Origin: Pukyongia sp.
GTDB taxonomy: Bacteria; Bacteroidota; Bacteroidia; Flavobacteriales; Flavobacteriaceae
DNA length: 64,000 nucleotides
Assembly (NCBI GenBank): GCA_030148705.1
Contig: JASBSY010000018.1
Coordinates: 83,725 to 147,724, forward strand
Direction: 5' to 3'
In this document: in pieces, positions 54,588 through 63,612 of the stretch
How positions within the stretch are numbered: position 1 is the stretch's first letter
How the letters are laid out: each line of letters opens with the position of its first letter
Program-made: the position numbers and the translations under genes
Notes under the pieces: generated by a model
What the model was told of the DNA's origin: nothing
Databases searched by the model: none
What the model saw: the letters and a program-made list of their open reading frames with translations, nothing else

Positions 54588-55301
54588 ATGAAGAAAAATC
54601 TTATAATAGCGAGTACATCGACAGTACATGGAGAATCCTACCTGGACTATCTGCTGAAGCCTGTAAAGGATCTATTCGAAGGTATTGATGAAATAATATT
54701 CATCCCTTATGCCCGACCCGGGGGCATGAATCATGATGATTACACGGAAAAGGCGAAAGAATTCTTTCGCGGAATCAATAAAGAATTAAGAGGATTACAC
54801 ACCTTCGATAAACCCATACAGGCAATTAAAAATGCCAAAGGTATATTCACCGGTGGCGGCAATACGTTTGTGTTGGTGAACGCTCTTTATGCGTCTGGGA
54901 TAATGGAACCTTTACGGGAGGTGCTTTTTAACGGAACCCCGTATTTGGGAACAAGTGCCGGCAGCAATATATGTGGGGTTAATATGATGACCACTAACGA
55001 TATGCCCATCGTCTACCCGCCCTCTTTTAAAACCTTAGGGGCAGTACCTTTCAATATTAATCCCCACTACCTCGACCCCGATCCCAACAGTACGCATATG
55101 GGTGAAACCAGGGAGACACGGATAAAGGAGTTTCACAGTCAGAATAATATACCTGTTGTCGGCCTGCGTGAAGGAAGCTGGTTGAAAGTTGAAGATACGT
55201 CCATTAGCCTGAAGGGCACGTTAAAAGCCAGGATATTTCAGCAGGCCAAAGAACCATACGAAGTGGAAAGCGACACCCGAATTGACACCCTAAAACCATG
55301 A
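54588..55301 (+). CDS. pepE: dipeptidase E (aspartyl dipeptidase)
   Basis: Serine dipeptidase (family S51) that cleaves Asp-X dipeptides. The 237-residue protein has the nucleophile elbow GTSAGSN (about 124-130), the FTGGGNTF motif (about 86-93) and a NPHYLDP segment (about 163-169). Its stop overlaps the ATG of the M15 peptidase gene by 4 bp. Confidence 0.93.
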   Translation: MKKNLIIASTSTVHGESYLDYLLKPVKDLFEGIDEIIFIPYARPGGMNHDDYTEKAKEFFRGINKELRGLHTFDKPIQAIKNAKGIFTGGGNTFVLVNALYASGIMEPLREVLFNGTPYLGTSAGSNICGVNMMTTNDMPIVYPPSFKTLGAVPFNINPHYLDPDPNSTHMGETRETRIKEFHSQNNIPVVGLREGSWLKVEDTSISLKGTLKARIFQQAKEPYEVESDTRIDTLKP

Positions 55302-56038
55302 AACGATCCTATTTTCTTAAATTGGGACTGTACGGAAGTGCCGCAGCAACCCTGTTGCCCATGATGGCTTTTAAGCCGCTTCAAAAAGTATATACTCTGG
55401 ATCAACTTATCGGAAAGAACAATCCCGATATTGAAGGCGATTCGTATACTTCCAAAATGCATAAGGATACCAAAGTTGCATTCGAGGCCATGAGAAAAGC
55501 CGCGGCCAGTGACGGAATTGCAATCGAGGTGGTCTCAGCCTACCGAAGTTTTAACAGGCAGAAAGAGATTTTCGAAACCAAGTATTCGGATTATATTTCC
55601 CAGGGTCTTACTCCGATCGAAGCTATCAGAAAGATTATAGAATATTCTACTATTCCGGGAACATCCAGGCATCACTGGGGTACCGACCTTGACCTTATCG
55701 ATGCCAATGCACCGCGTCCCGAAAATGTATTGCTGGCCGAACACTTCCACGGGGAAGGTCCGTTCTGCCGATTAAAAGAATGGATGGACATACACAGCGA
55801 ATCGTTCGGCTTCTATGAAGTCTATACGGACGATCCCCACCGTGAAGGATTTAAATACGAACCCTGGCATTTCAGCTTTGCCCCAATAGCCAGACCCATG
55901 CTAAAGGAATATCGTTCCTTGAATGTAAAAGATATTCTGAAAGTGGAAAACATTAAAGGCGCGCAACATTTCACCGATGAATTTATTTATGATTATCGTA
56001 ACAAAAACATACTGGACATCAACCCCGAACTTTTGTAA
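55298..56038 (+). CDS. M15-family D-Ala-D-Ala carboxypeptidase
   Basis: A 246-residue zinc peptidase of the VanY/DacB type that trims peptidoglycan peptides. Zinc ligands are His125 and Asp132 (SRHHWGTDLD) and His191 (EPWHFSF). The N terminus MKRSYFLKLGLYGSAAATLL resembles a Tat signal with a Lys-Arg pair. Coupled to pepE by ATGA overlap; M48 follows after 26 bp. Confidence 0.92.
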   Translation: MKRSYFLKLGLYGSAAATLLPMMAFKPLQKVYTLDQLIGKNNPDIEGDSYTSKMHKDTKVAFEAMRKAAASDGIAIEVVSAYRSFNRQKEIFETKYSDYISQGLTPIEAIRKIIEYSTIPGTSRHHWGTDLDLIDANAPRPENVLLAEHFHGEGPFCRLKEWMDIHSESFGFYEVYTDDPHREGFKYEPWHFSFAPIARPMLKEYRSLNVKDILKVENIKGAQHFTDEFIYDYRNKNILDINPELL

Positions 56039-56064
56039 CTTTAATTTTCCTAATTATTTAGATC

Positions 56065-56829
56065 ATGGCAAGCAGGAAAAGTTGGAAGATCAGGATTATC
56101 ATCGGGATACTTATCGTGGCCTTTGCTTTTGTTAAGAAATGTGCCAGTACCGAGGAGAATCCCTATACCGGTCGCGAGCAAGCAATAGCCCTGGACCCGC
56201 AGGAAGAAATTCGGTTAGGGCTTCAAACGGCACCTCAGATGGCCGAACTACACGGCGGTCTGTATCCCGACCAACGCCTGCAGGCCTATTTTGATATGGT
56301 AGGCAATAAACTTGTCCAAAACACCATGGCTTCCAGGAGCCCGTACAAATACGATTTTCACCTGCTGGCGGATACCGAGACGATCAATGCCTTTGCCCTG
56401 CCGGGAGGTCAGATTTTTATTACGTATGCTCTTTTTGAAAAGTTGAATGAGGATCAACTGGCGGGAGTACTGGGTCATGAGATTGGTCATGTTCTCGGAA
56501 GGCATTCTTCTGAACGTATCGCGAATACCGAATTCTGGCAAACCCTTTCCCAGGGGGCGGCAGTAGGAGCCGACGCAGGTGGCCTAATAGCGGGAATAGG
56601 GCAGAATACCTTACTGAAAAACGGCAGGGGTGACGAATTGGAGAGCGATGACCTGGGGATACAATTTATGATCAATGCGGGCTATGACCCCTACGAAATG
56701 ATACGTGTGATGGAAATTCTCAAGGCTGCCACGGGTCCGGGACGCGTGCCGGAATTTAAGTCTACACATCCGGATCCCGAAAACAGGATCGAAAAGATAA
56801 GAGAATCGATAGAGAAATACGGTGGCTAA
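56065..56829 (+). CDS. M48-family metalloprotease
   Basis: A 254-residue zinc protease with an N-terminal membrane anchor (about 10-24) and the HEIGH motif in LGHEIGHVLGRHSSER (about 134-149); the third ligand Glu lies in ELESDDLGIQFM (about 192-203). It resembles BepA/LoiP-like periplasmic quality-control proteases. An LTCS-type lipobox is not clear (VKKC), so I favour a membrane anchor. An intrinsic terminator follows. Confidence 0.92.
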   Translation: MASRKSWKIRIIIGILIVAFAFVKKCASTEENPYTGREQAIALDPQEEIRLGLQTAPQMAELHGGLYPDQRLQAYFDMVGNKLVQNTMASRSPYKYDFHLLADTETINAFALPGGQIFITYALFEKLNEDQLAGVLGHEIGHVLGRHSSERIANTEFWQTLSQGAAVGADAGGLIAGIGQNTLLKNGRGDELESDDLGIQFMINAGYDPYEMIRVMEILKAATGPGRVPEFKSTHPDPENRIEKIRESIEKYGG

Positions 56830-56852
56830 CCCGCTTCCAAAAAAAGAAAATG

Positions 56853-56880
56853 ATCCCGCTTAGGCGGGATTTTGTTTTTA
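56853..56880 (+). terminator. intrinsic terminator after the M48 gene
   Basis: A 7-bp stem (ATCCCGC at 56853-56859, GCGGGAT at 56864-56870) with a 4-nt loop, then TTTGTTTTT. The end of its T tract touches the gpmI promoter box. Confidence 0.85.
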
Positions 56881-56886
56881 ACTTTG
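56879..56886 (+). promoter_or_regulatory. -7 promoter box TAACTTTG for gpmI, 4 nt from ATG
   Basis: Exact TAnnTTTG match followed by CAGC and the gpmI ATG. It starts within the T tract of the preceding terminator. Confidence 0.55.
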
Positions 56887-56890
56887 CAGC

Positions 56891-58405
56891 ATGTATAAAA
56901 AAGTGATACTAATGATACTCGACGGCTGGGGGATTACGCAGAACCCGGCTGTGTCTGCCATTGCACAGGCCAATACACCTAATATCGACCAGCTTAGCAA
57001 GTCTTACCCTTTGGCACAACTCTTAACTCACGGTATGAACGTTGGGCTTCCGGCCGGCCAGATGGGCAACAGCGAGGTAGGACATATGAACCTTGGGGCA
57101 GGCCGGGTGGTCTACCAGGATCTTGCAAAGGTAAATCTCGCCATTAGCAACAATACCCTCAAAGACGAAAAGGCCCTGGTGGAAGCATTCAACTATGCCA
57201 AAAAAGAGAATAAGGCGATTCATTTTCTGGGCCTGCTGTCTGATGGCGGGGTGCATTCACATATCGATCATTTAAAAGGGCTGCTTGAAGCGGCCCACCG
57301 GGCCGGGCTATCAAAACTCTTTGTTCATGCTTTTACCGACGGCCGGGATGTAGATCCGCATTCAGGAGTAAGATTCATTAGTGAGCTTCAGAAATCACTC
57401 GACAAAACGAACGCAAAGCTCGCTTCCATTATTGGACGATATTTTGCGATGGATCGCGACCGCCGATGGGAACGAGTAAAAAAAGCGTACGACTTGCTTA
57501 TTTCCGGAAAAGGAGAGGCCTCGGTAAATGCCGTGGAAAGCCTTGAAAAAAGCTATGCAAAAGGAATTTCAGATGAGTTTATCGAACCAATCGTAATGAT
57601 GGAAAACGAAAAGCCTGTGGCGACTATTTCGGAAGATGAGGTGGTGATCTTTTTTAATTTCAGAACAGACCGTGGCCGACAGCTTACCGAAGTACTAACC
57701 CAACAGGATCACCCGGATCATGATATGGAAGCCTTATCGCTCTATTATGTTACGCTGACCAATTACGATGAGAATTTTAAGAACATCCGAGTGGTATATA
57801 ACAAACAAAATTTAAAGGATACCCTGGGAGAAGTATTATCAAAACACGACAAGATTCAAATCAGGATTGCCGAAACCGAGAAATATCCGCATGTAACGTT
57901 CTTTTTCAACGGGGGCCAGGAAGAACCGTTCAAAGGTGAAAAACGTATCCTCTGTCCATCGCCAAAAGTGGCCACTTACGATCTTCAGCCCGAAATGAGT
58001 GCCAACCATATTCGGGATCAGATCCTACCCGAAATTAAAGCAGAAACAGCCGATTTTATATGTTTGAACTTTGCAAACCCTGATATGGTAGGCCATACCG
58101 GCGATTTCGAGGCCGCCGTAAAGGCCTGCGAAACAGTAGACAATTGTGCCGGAGCGATAGTGGATTGTGCACTCAAGCACGGATACACTACCCTAATCAT
58201 TGCCGATCACGGCAACTGTGAAACAATGAAGAATCCGGATGGATCCCCGCATACCGCCCACACCATCAACCCGGTGCCTATAATCGTGGTAGACCCGGAT
58301 GTTTCGGAGGTAAAGGAGGGGATCCTGGCCGACATAGCACCTACAATTATCAAGCTGATGCAGTTAGAGCAACCTCCAGCCATGACAGGTCATTCACTGC
58401 TGTAA
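56891..58405 (+). CDS. gpmI: 2,3-bisphosphoglycerate-independent phosphoglycerate mutase
   Basis: Converts 3- to 2-phosphoglycerate using manganese. The 504-residue protein has LMILDGWG (about 7-14), the phosphoserine Ser61 in GNSEVGHMNLGAG (59-71), HAFTDGRD (about 150-157) and the metal ligand clusters DMVGHTGD (about 397-404) and DHGNCE (about 438-443). Start set by the ATG 4 nt after the promoter box. Confidence 0.97.
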   Translation: MYKKVILMILDGWGITQNPAVSAIAQANTPNIDQLSKSYPLAQLLTHGMNVGLPAGQMGNSEVGHMNLGAGRVVYQDLAKVNLAISNNTLKDEKALVEAFNYAKKENKAIHFLGLLSDGGVHSHIDHLKGLLEAAHRAGLSKLFVHAFTDGRDVDPHSGVRFISELQKSLDKTNAKLASIIGRYFAMDRDRRWERVKKAYDLLISGKGEASVNAVESLEKSYAKGISDEFIEPIVMMENEKPVATISEDEVVIFFNFRTDRGRQLTEVLTQQDHPDHDMEALSLYYVTLTNYDENFKNIRVVYNKQNLKDTLGEVLSKHDKIQIRIAETEKYPHVTFFFNGGQEEPFKGEKRILCPSPKVATYDLQPEMSANHIRDQILPEIKAETADFICLNFANPDMVGHTGDFEAAVKACETVDNCAGAIVDCALKHGYTTLIIADHGNCETMKNPDGSPHTAHTINPVPIIVVDPDVSEVKEGILADIAPTIIKLMQLEQPPAMTGHSLL

Positions 58406-58432
58406 ATCTTGCCGTTTCGCCATAATTCTTTG

Positions 58433-58440
58433 TATTTTTG
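58433..58440 (+). promoter_or_regulatory. -7 promoter box TATTTTTG upstream of the HAD and map genes
   Basis: Exact TAnnTTTG match 19 bp before the ATG at 58460, with TTG at 58409-58411 as a possible -33 element (21 bp spacing). Confidence 0.5.
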
Positions 58441-58459
58441 CCCTTTATATCTGAATTGA

Positions 58460-58861
58460 ATGCAGGAGACTTATACAATTGCTGTGGATTTTGACGGGAC
58501 CATCGTGGAAGATGAGTACCCGGGCATTGGGAAACCCATAATCTTTGCTTTCGAGACATTAAAAAAGCTCCAGGAGAAGGGGCACCGACTTATTCTCTGG
58601 ACATACAGAAATGGTAAGGCACTGGATGACGCTATCGAATTCTGTAAAAAGCACGGGGTAGTATTCTACGCTGTAAACAAAAGTTTTCCGGAGGAGGAAT
58701 TCGACCCTAAATACAGCAGGAAGATCAACGCCGATTATTTTATCGACGACCGGAATATTGGTGGATTAATGGGATGGGGTGAGATCTATCAACTTCTTAA
58801 CTCCGAACCGATTCAAAACGTTCTCGGAAAGAAGAAGAAAAAAAGTTGGTTCAGTTTTTAA
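58460..58861 (+). CDS. BT0820-type HAD-like hydrolase
   Basis: A 133-residue minimal HAD protein. Motif I is VDFDGTIVED (about 9-18), motif II the Thr in ILWTYRNG (about 46-53), and motif III/IV FIDDRNIGG (about 93-101). It lacks a cap domain. Substrate unknown. Followed by map after 9 bp. Confidence 0.88.
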   Translation: MQETYTIAVDFDGTIVEDEYPGIGKPIIFAFETLKKLQEKGHRLILWTYRNGKALDDAIEFCKKHGVVFYAVNKSFPEEEFDPKYSRKINADYFIDDRNIGGLMGWGEIYQLLNSEPIQNVLGKKKKKSWFSF

Positions 58862-58870
58862 ACGTCAAAG

Positions 58871-59689
58871 ATGATCATACCCAAAACAAGAGAAGAAATA
58901 GAATTGATGCGGGAAGCTGCACTGGTGGTTTCCAAAACACTGGGAATGCTTGCTTCGGAAGTTAAACCCGGTGTAAGCACGAACGAACTCAATTCGAAAG
59001 CCGAAACCTTTATCAGGGATATGGGCGCCATCCCCGGTTTTCTGGGGCTGTATGATTGTCCGTCCACTTTGCTCACCAGTGTAAATGAGGCCGTGGTACA
59101 CGGACTTCCTACCGACAATCCTCTCGAAGAAGGCGATATAGTAGCAATAGACTGTGGCGCAATACTCAATGGTTTTTACGGTGATCACGCTTATACCTTT
59201 GAAGTGGGAGAAGTGGATCCCGAGGTTAAGAAGTTACTGGAAGTAACCAAGGAATCCCTCTACAGAGGAATACGAGAATTCAAGTTCGGGAATCGCGTGG
59301 GCGATATTGGTTATGCAATTCAGAACTATTGCGAATCGCATGGGTACGGAGTGGTTCGCGAACTGGTAGGTCACGGCATCGGCACTAAATTACACGAAGC
59401 TCCCGAAGTACCAAACTACGGTAAAAGAGGACGGGGCAAGAAATTCATCGAAGGTATGACTATTGCCATCGAACCCATGATCAATCTCGGCACACATAAA
59501 GTTAAACAACTGAAGGACGGATGGACTATAGTAACCATGGACGGCCAGCCCAGTGCTCATTTTGAACACGATGTTGCCCTAGTAGACGGAAAACCGGAAT
59601 TGCTTTCAACTTTCGCCTATGTTTACGAAGCGCTGGGGATAGAAAGCGATGAAGAAAAAGAGTTTCGACAAAAGGAACAGGTACTTTAA
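58871..59689 (+). CDS. map: type I methionine aminopeptidase
   Basis: Removes the initiator methionine. The 272-residue protein has the metal ligands Asp (AIDCGAILNGFYGDHAY), His (GHGIGTKLHEAP) and Glu (IEPMINLG and FEHDVAL) in order, and the usual VNEAVVHGLP segment. A methyltransferase gene follows after 10 bp in the same direction. Confidence 0.97.
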   Translation: MIIPKTREEIELMREAALVVSKTLGMLASEVKPGVSTNELNSKAETFIRDMGAIPGFLGLYDCPSTLLTSVNEAVVHGLPTDNPLEEGDIVAIDCGAILNGFYGDHAYTFEVGEVDPEVKKLLEVTKESLYRGIREFKFGNRVGDIGYAIQNYCESHGYGVVRELVGHGIGTKLHEAPEVPNYGKRGRGKKFIEGMTIAIEPMINLGTHKVKQLKDGWTIVTMDGQPSAHFEHDVALVDGKPELLSTFAYVYEALGIESDEEKEFRQKEQVL

Positions 59690-59699
59690 ATAATGTACC

Positions 59700-60473
59700 A
59701 TGCAAAATGTATTTAAGTACTTCCTGAATCTGTTTCCCAGGCCATTTCTCATTCGGTTGAGTTATCTTATCCGCCCCTTTGTGGCGTTTTTTCTAAGAGG
59801 TTCGCGCTATACCGATCCCATCGACGGTAAATCCTATCGGAAATTCCTGCCTTATGGTTATGAAAGAGTACGTGATAATGTGCTTGCCCCCGGCACCCTT
59901 TCTCTTGAACGTCACCGCCTGTGCTGGCTTTACATAAAAAATGAAACCGACCTTTTTACCGCCAGCCAAAAAGTGCTTCACTTTGCACCCGAACAGGCTT
60001 TTCTGAAGCGATTGAGAAAGCTGGATCATCTCGACTACACCACCACCGATCTCAACTCCCCTATTGCCGATGTAAAAGCTGATATCTGTGATCTACCCTT
60101 CAAAGATGACGAATTCGACTTTATCATTTGCAATCACGTGCTGGAACATATTCCCGACGACCAGCGGGCCATGGGAGAACTTTTCAGGGTACTCGCACCC
60201 GGCGGAACCGCCATTCTCCAGGTTCCATACGATGAAAACCGCGCCAAAACCTTTGAAGATAATAGCATTACCGATAGGCGAGAACGCACTAGAATCTTTG
60301 GACAGTACGACCATGTACGGGTTTATGGAATGGATTATTTCGACAAATTGAGAACCGTGGGGTTTAATGTTGAAGCGGTAAACTACACCCAATCCTTCAG
60401 CGAGGAAGAAATTGATCGATTCAGACTGGCTAAGGGCGAACTTATCCCGGTCTGCAAAAAACCGCAGCGGTAA
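59700..60473 (+). CDS. class I SAM-dependent methyltransferase
   Basis: A 257-residue methyltransferase with an N-terminal basic, hydrophobic segment (about 1-36), then VLHFAPEQAF (motif I, about 96-105), LNSPIADVKADICDLPF (about 117-133) and NHVLEHIPDD (about 145-154). The order is that of sugar or cell-surface methyltransferases. Substrate unknown. Follows map by 10 bp. Confidence 0.85.
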   Translation: MQNVFKYFLNLFPRPFLIRLSYLIRPFVAFFLRGSRYTDPIDGKSYRKFLPYGYERVRDNVLAPGTLSLERHRLCWLYIKNETDLFTASQKVLHFAPEQAFLKRLRKLDHLDYTTTDLNSPIADVKADICDLPFKDDEFDFIICNHVLEHIPDDQRAMGELFRVLAPGGTAILQVPYDENRAKTFEDNSITDRRERTRIFGQYDHVRVYGMDYFDKLRTVGFNVEAVNYTQSFSEEEIDRFRLAKGELIPVCKKPQR

Positions 60474-60485
60474 TTTTTTACAACT

Positions 60486-60493
60486 TACTTTTG
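60486..60493 (+). promoter_or_regulatory. -7 promoter box TACTTTTG for the T9SS type B protein gene
   Basis: Exact TAnnTTTG match 94 bp upstream of the ATG at 60588, implying a leader of about 90 nt, long for this window. Confidence 0.4.
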
Positions 60494-60587
60494 GTCTGGA
60501 TTTATAAACACCGACCGACTCTCCTTGGGTTTTAAAGCAGCAGTAATTACTTTTATTTCAGGTATCTTTTGAAATTCCTGTATACTC

Positions 60588-62123
60588 ATGAGGCGAAAGT
60601 TACATTTGTTGCTCGCATTGCTCTGTGTTTGTTCCATTTTCGGTCAAACACCCAATGACTGTGATTACGCCCTTCTGGTCTGCGGCAACACCAGCTTTGG
60701 CCTGGAACCCGCGGGAGTTGGTTTCGATGAATTCTCACTACCGGGAAATACCATTCCTCCCTGTTATTCATTTGGTAATAATACCATTTGGCTTCGATTT
60801 GTTATTGCTGAAAGCGGCCAGTTTACTTTCGATCTTATCCCTGAAAGCGACCAGGCGGATTATGATTTTGCAATCTTCGGACCCAATGTAGACTGTAAGA
60901 ACCTGGGAGAGGCCATTCGATGTTCAAGCACCAATCCGCAGAGTGCCGGAGTTCCGGCTCTAACAGGTTTAAACCTAACCGAAACAGATCACTTTGAAGG
61001 CCCCGCCGAGGACGGAAACGGTTATTTACAATATATGGATGTACTGGCGGGAGAAGAATACTATATGGTTATCGACAGGCCGCATGGTTCGGGTGGCTTC
61101 GATCTGGATATGACAGGTTCGGCGGTCCTCCCAGATCAGCCGGTGGCGCACACCGTTCCCGACCTTACAACCTGTGAAAATGACGGCACCATCGATGGTT
61201 TTGCGCTTTTCGATCTGGATCCCCTTATTCCGGAGATTATCCAGGCTCAAACCAATGTTAGTGTGACCTTTCACAAAAGCCTTAACGATGCGAACATCGG
61301 ACAAAATCCACTTAGCAGTCCGTTTATGAACACCTCAAACCCCATGACCGTTTACTACAGGATTGTTAATTTGAGTACCGAATGTTTCGACATCAATGAA
61401 CTTGTCTTAACTGTGGAATCCACATTCGAGGTTACCCTCCCTCAGGATATCTTTATCTGTGACAATTCGGGGGAGCCGGTTACGCTTTCCACCCAACCGG
61501 GCTACGCTTTTTACGAATGGAGTACCGGGGAGTCGGGGGCCAATGCCTTCAGCATAGAAATCGACCAGGGCGGAGATTATTGGGTAGTGGTAACCGATAA
61601 TGAAGGATGCCAGTCTCAGGCGTCAACTACGGTACTGTCGTCGAACGCAGCGACAATTACTGAAGTGGTGGTAGAAGATTTCAGGGGAATGGAGAATACT
61701 ATTACTGTTCAAGTTGAGGGCCCGGGAGACTATCAGTTTCTGCTGGACGAGCTGTTGCCCTATCAGGATGAAAATATCTTTACGGGGGTAAGTCGCGGTT
61801 ATCATACAGTTTATGTCCGGGATAAAAAAGGCTGTGGAATTGTTTCTACTGAAGTGGTCGTCCTGGACTACCCGAAATTCTTTACCCCTAATGGCGATGG
61901 GGTAAATGATTTCTGGCAAATTGAAGGCATCTGGGAATTCCCAAATTCCAGCATCCTTATTTACGACAGGTACGGCCGAATTATCAATGGTATAAAACTG
62001 AATTCCGGTGGCTGGGACGGAAGAGATCAGAATGGCGTTATGTTAGCCGCCAACGATTATTGGTTTGTTATCACCCTTCAGGACGGAAGAGAGATCCGGG
62101 GGCATTTTACGTTAAAACGCTAA
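60588..62123 (+). CDS. secreted protein with T9SS type B sorting domain
   Basis: A 511-residue exported protein. A signal peptide (about 1-19) leads to a Cys-rich CUB-like or jelly-roll domain (about 20-180), two beta-sandwich segments and the type B gliding-motility-like C terminus (about 425-511) with the marker FFTPNGDGVND, then IYDRYGRI, GWDGRDQNG and FTLKR. It probably ends up on the surface or in the medium through T9SS. Stop interlocks with that of apbE in CTAA. Confidence 0.92.
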   Translation: MRRKLHLLLALLCVCSIFGQTPNDCDYALLVCGNTSFGLEPAGVGFDEFSLPGNTIPPCYSFGNNTIWLRFVIAESGQFTFDLIPESDQADYDFAIFGPNVDCKNLGEAIRCSSTNPQSAGVPALTGLNLTETDHFEGPAEDGNGYLQYMDVLAGEEYYMVIDRPHGSGGFDLDMTGSAVLPDQPVAHTVPDLTTCENDGTIDGFALFDLDPLIPEIIQAQTNVSVTFHKSLNDANIGQNPLSSPFMNTSNPMTVYYRIVNLSTECFDINELVLTVESTFEVTLPQDIFICDNSGEPVTLSTQPGYAFYEWSTGESGANAFSIEIDQGGDYWVVVTDNEGCQSQASTTVLSSNAATITEVVVEDFRGMENTITVQVEGPGDYQFLLDELLPYQDENIFTGVSRGYHTVYVRDKKGCGIVSTEVVVLDYPKFFTPNGDGVNDFWQIEGIWEFPNSSILIYDRYGRIINGIKLNSGGWDGRDQNGVMLAANDYWFVITLQDGREIRGHFTLKR

Positions 62124-63130
62124 TCCGAGGGCAATCTTTCCTTTATGCCCGGAGTCATAAAGACTTTCTCATTATTAAGTGAGTCCAAATAAGTAATATA
62201 GGCCTCCAGTCCTTCTGAATTGTTCAATAATATTTTCGCTCGATTGAAACCCATTGCCATAAAGGCCGTGGCATAGGCATCGGCAGTAGCACAATCGGCA
62301 GCCACCACCGAGGCACTTGTAATATCTCCTTCTTCAGCCATACCCGTGTGCGGATTAATGGTATGAACGTATTTTTTTCCACTGAGGGAGTCTATCCGGT
62401 ACTTCCTGTAATTTCCTGAAGATGCCATGGCTTCGTCCTGCAGGAAAATCGACTGTTTCAGGCTTCGGTTATCAAGTTCTGAGCGTACCGCCTCTATGCC
62501 CACTATCCAGGGTCTTGAGGTAGCCATATTAGTACCTGAAACCAATACCTCCCCTCCCAACTCAATAAGAAAGTTCGTAATGCCTTCAGACTTTAAATAG
62601 GCGCCCATATAGTCGATACCATACCCTTTGGCAATCGCATTAAAATCGAGGTAGATGTGGGGCGATAGTTTTCTAACGGTTCCTTCAGAAGTGATCGACA
62701 CCTTTTCGAAACCTACGTATTTCCGCAGGGAATCAAGTTTGTCGGGGTCGATCTCCTTCATTGGTTCCACATCTCCAAATCCATATGCATTTCTCAACAC
62801 CCCTACCGTAGGATCGAAAAACCCGTTGGTGTGCTCGTATATTTTTTCTGAAAGATCAAAGACCCCTCTGAAAATAGAATCGACCACGACCGTGGAATCC
62901 CCACGGTTTATTTTTGAAATCGCACTTTCGGCCATATAGGTATTCACCGAACGGTTGAAAGCGTAGATCACCGAATCGATTCCCCGCTGAATTTCCTGCT
63001 CCTCCGATGCGAAGTATTTTATGTAATAGGTGGTTCCAAAAGCCGAGCTGGAGATTTCATAAGCTTTCTCCTCCCCCGAATCACAGGAGAAACAAATTAT
63101 TAGTAATAATATAAAGGCAAGGTGTTTCAT
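62120..63130 (-). CDS. apbE: FAD:protein FMN transferase
   Basis: Attaches FMN to a threonine of NqrB/NqrC or related proteins. The 336-residue lipoprotein (signal ending CFSC, Cys16) has the family segments SSAFGTTYYIKY (about 27-38), FNAIAKGYGID (about 165-175), ELGGEVLVSG (about 192-201) and HTINPHTG (about 257-264). It is 4 bp from the NqrF-like gene, an association typical of Na+-NQR loci. Confidence 0.95.
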   Translation of the reverse strand: MKHLAFILLLIICFSCDSGEEKAYEISSSAFGTTYYIKYFASEEQEIQRGIDSVIYAFNRSVNTYMAESAISKINRGDSTVVVDSIFRGVFDLSEKIYEHTNGFFDPTVGVLRNAYGFGDVEPMKEIDPDKLDSLRKYVGFEKVSITSEGTVRKLSPHIYLDFNAIAKGYGIDYMGAYLKSEGITNFLIELGGEVLVSGTNMATSRPWIVGIEAVRSELDNRSLKQSIFLQDEAMASSGNYRKYRIDSLSGKKYVHTINPHTGMAEEGDITSASVVAADCATADAYATAFMAMGFNRAKILLNNSEGLEAYITYLDSLNNEKVFMTPGIKERLPSD

Positions 63131-63489
63131 GTTATTTCCTGTAGTCCGTTATAAACCATGGTGTAATCTTCATTCTTAACCACCGGTTTGGCATAGTCAG
63201 ACCCGTGACCCAGGCCGACTCCGGCATAAAATGTTTTTGCCTCGAACTTATCGGCATGTGCTTTTATGGTTCTCATTAATACAGCATCATATACATCTGC
63301 ATTTTCGGGATAGGCAACGGCTCTTACAATGATAAAGTGAAGGTTTTTATCGCGAAGTGCTACAAACTGCGGATCGCGTTTTAATTTGCTGTTCACCCCT
63401 AAAAATTCGAATCCCTGAGCCTGCAGATCCTCCCCGACTATATTCATTGCAAGGTTGTGAAGTTCCTGTTCGTTGAGATATTCAGACAT
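63127..63489 (-). CDS. small NqrF-associated protein
   Basis: A 120-residue soluble protein with no obvious cofactor motif (ALRDKNLHFIIVRAVAYPEN, FYAGVGLGHGSDYAKP). Flavobacteriaceae genomes label it as an Na+-translocating NADH-quinone reductase subunit F-like protein and place it with apbE, as here. The ATG at 63489 gives the start MSEYLNEQELHNLA. The role is unproven and the nqr operon is not in the window. Confidence 0.75.
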   Translation of the reverse strand: MSEYLNEQELHNLAMNIVGEDLQAQGFEFLGVNSKLKRDPQFVALRDKNLHFIIVRAVAYPENADVYDAVLMRTIKAHADKFEAKTFYAGVGLGHGSDYAKPVVKNEDYTMVYNGLQEIT

Positions 63490-63562
63490 ACAAGGCTTAG
63501 ATTTTATTAGCTGTAAAAATAAGCTTTTCTTGAACATTCATCCGAACGCATAAACACAAAAA

Positions 63563-63586
63563 GGTCATCTTATAAAAAAGACGACC
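63563..63586 (-). terminator. weak hairpin after the partial T9SS gene
   Basis: A 9-bp stem with one mismatch (63563-63571 with 63578-63586) around a 6-nt loop, followed by T residues on the minus strand. Weak, but placed right for ending the partial gene's transcript. Confidence 0.4.
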
Positions 63587-63612
63587 CTTTAAAACTGTCG
63601 AATTAAATACTG

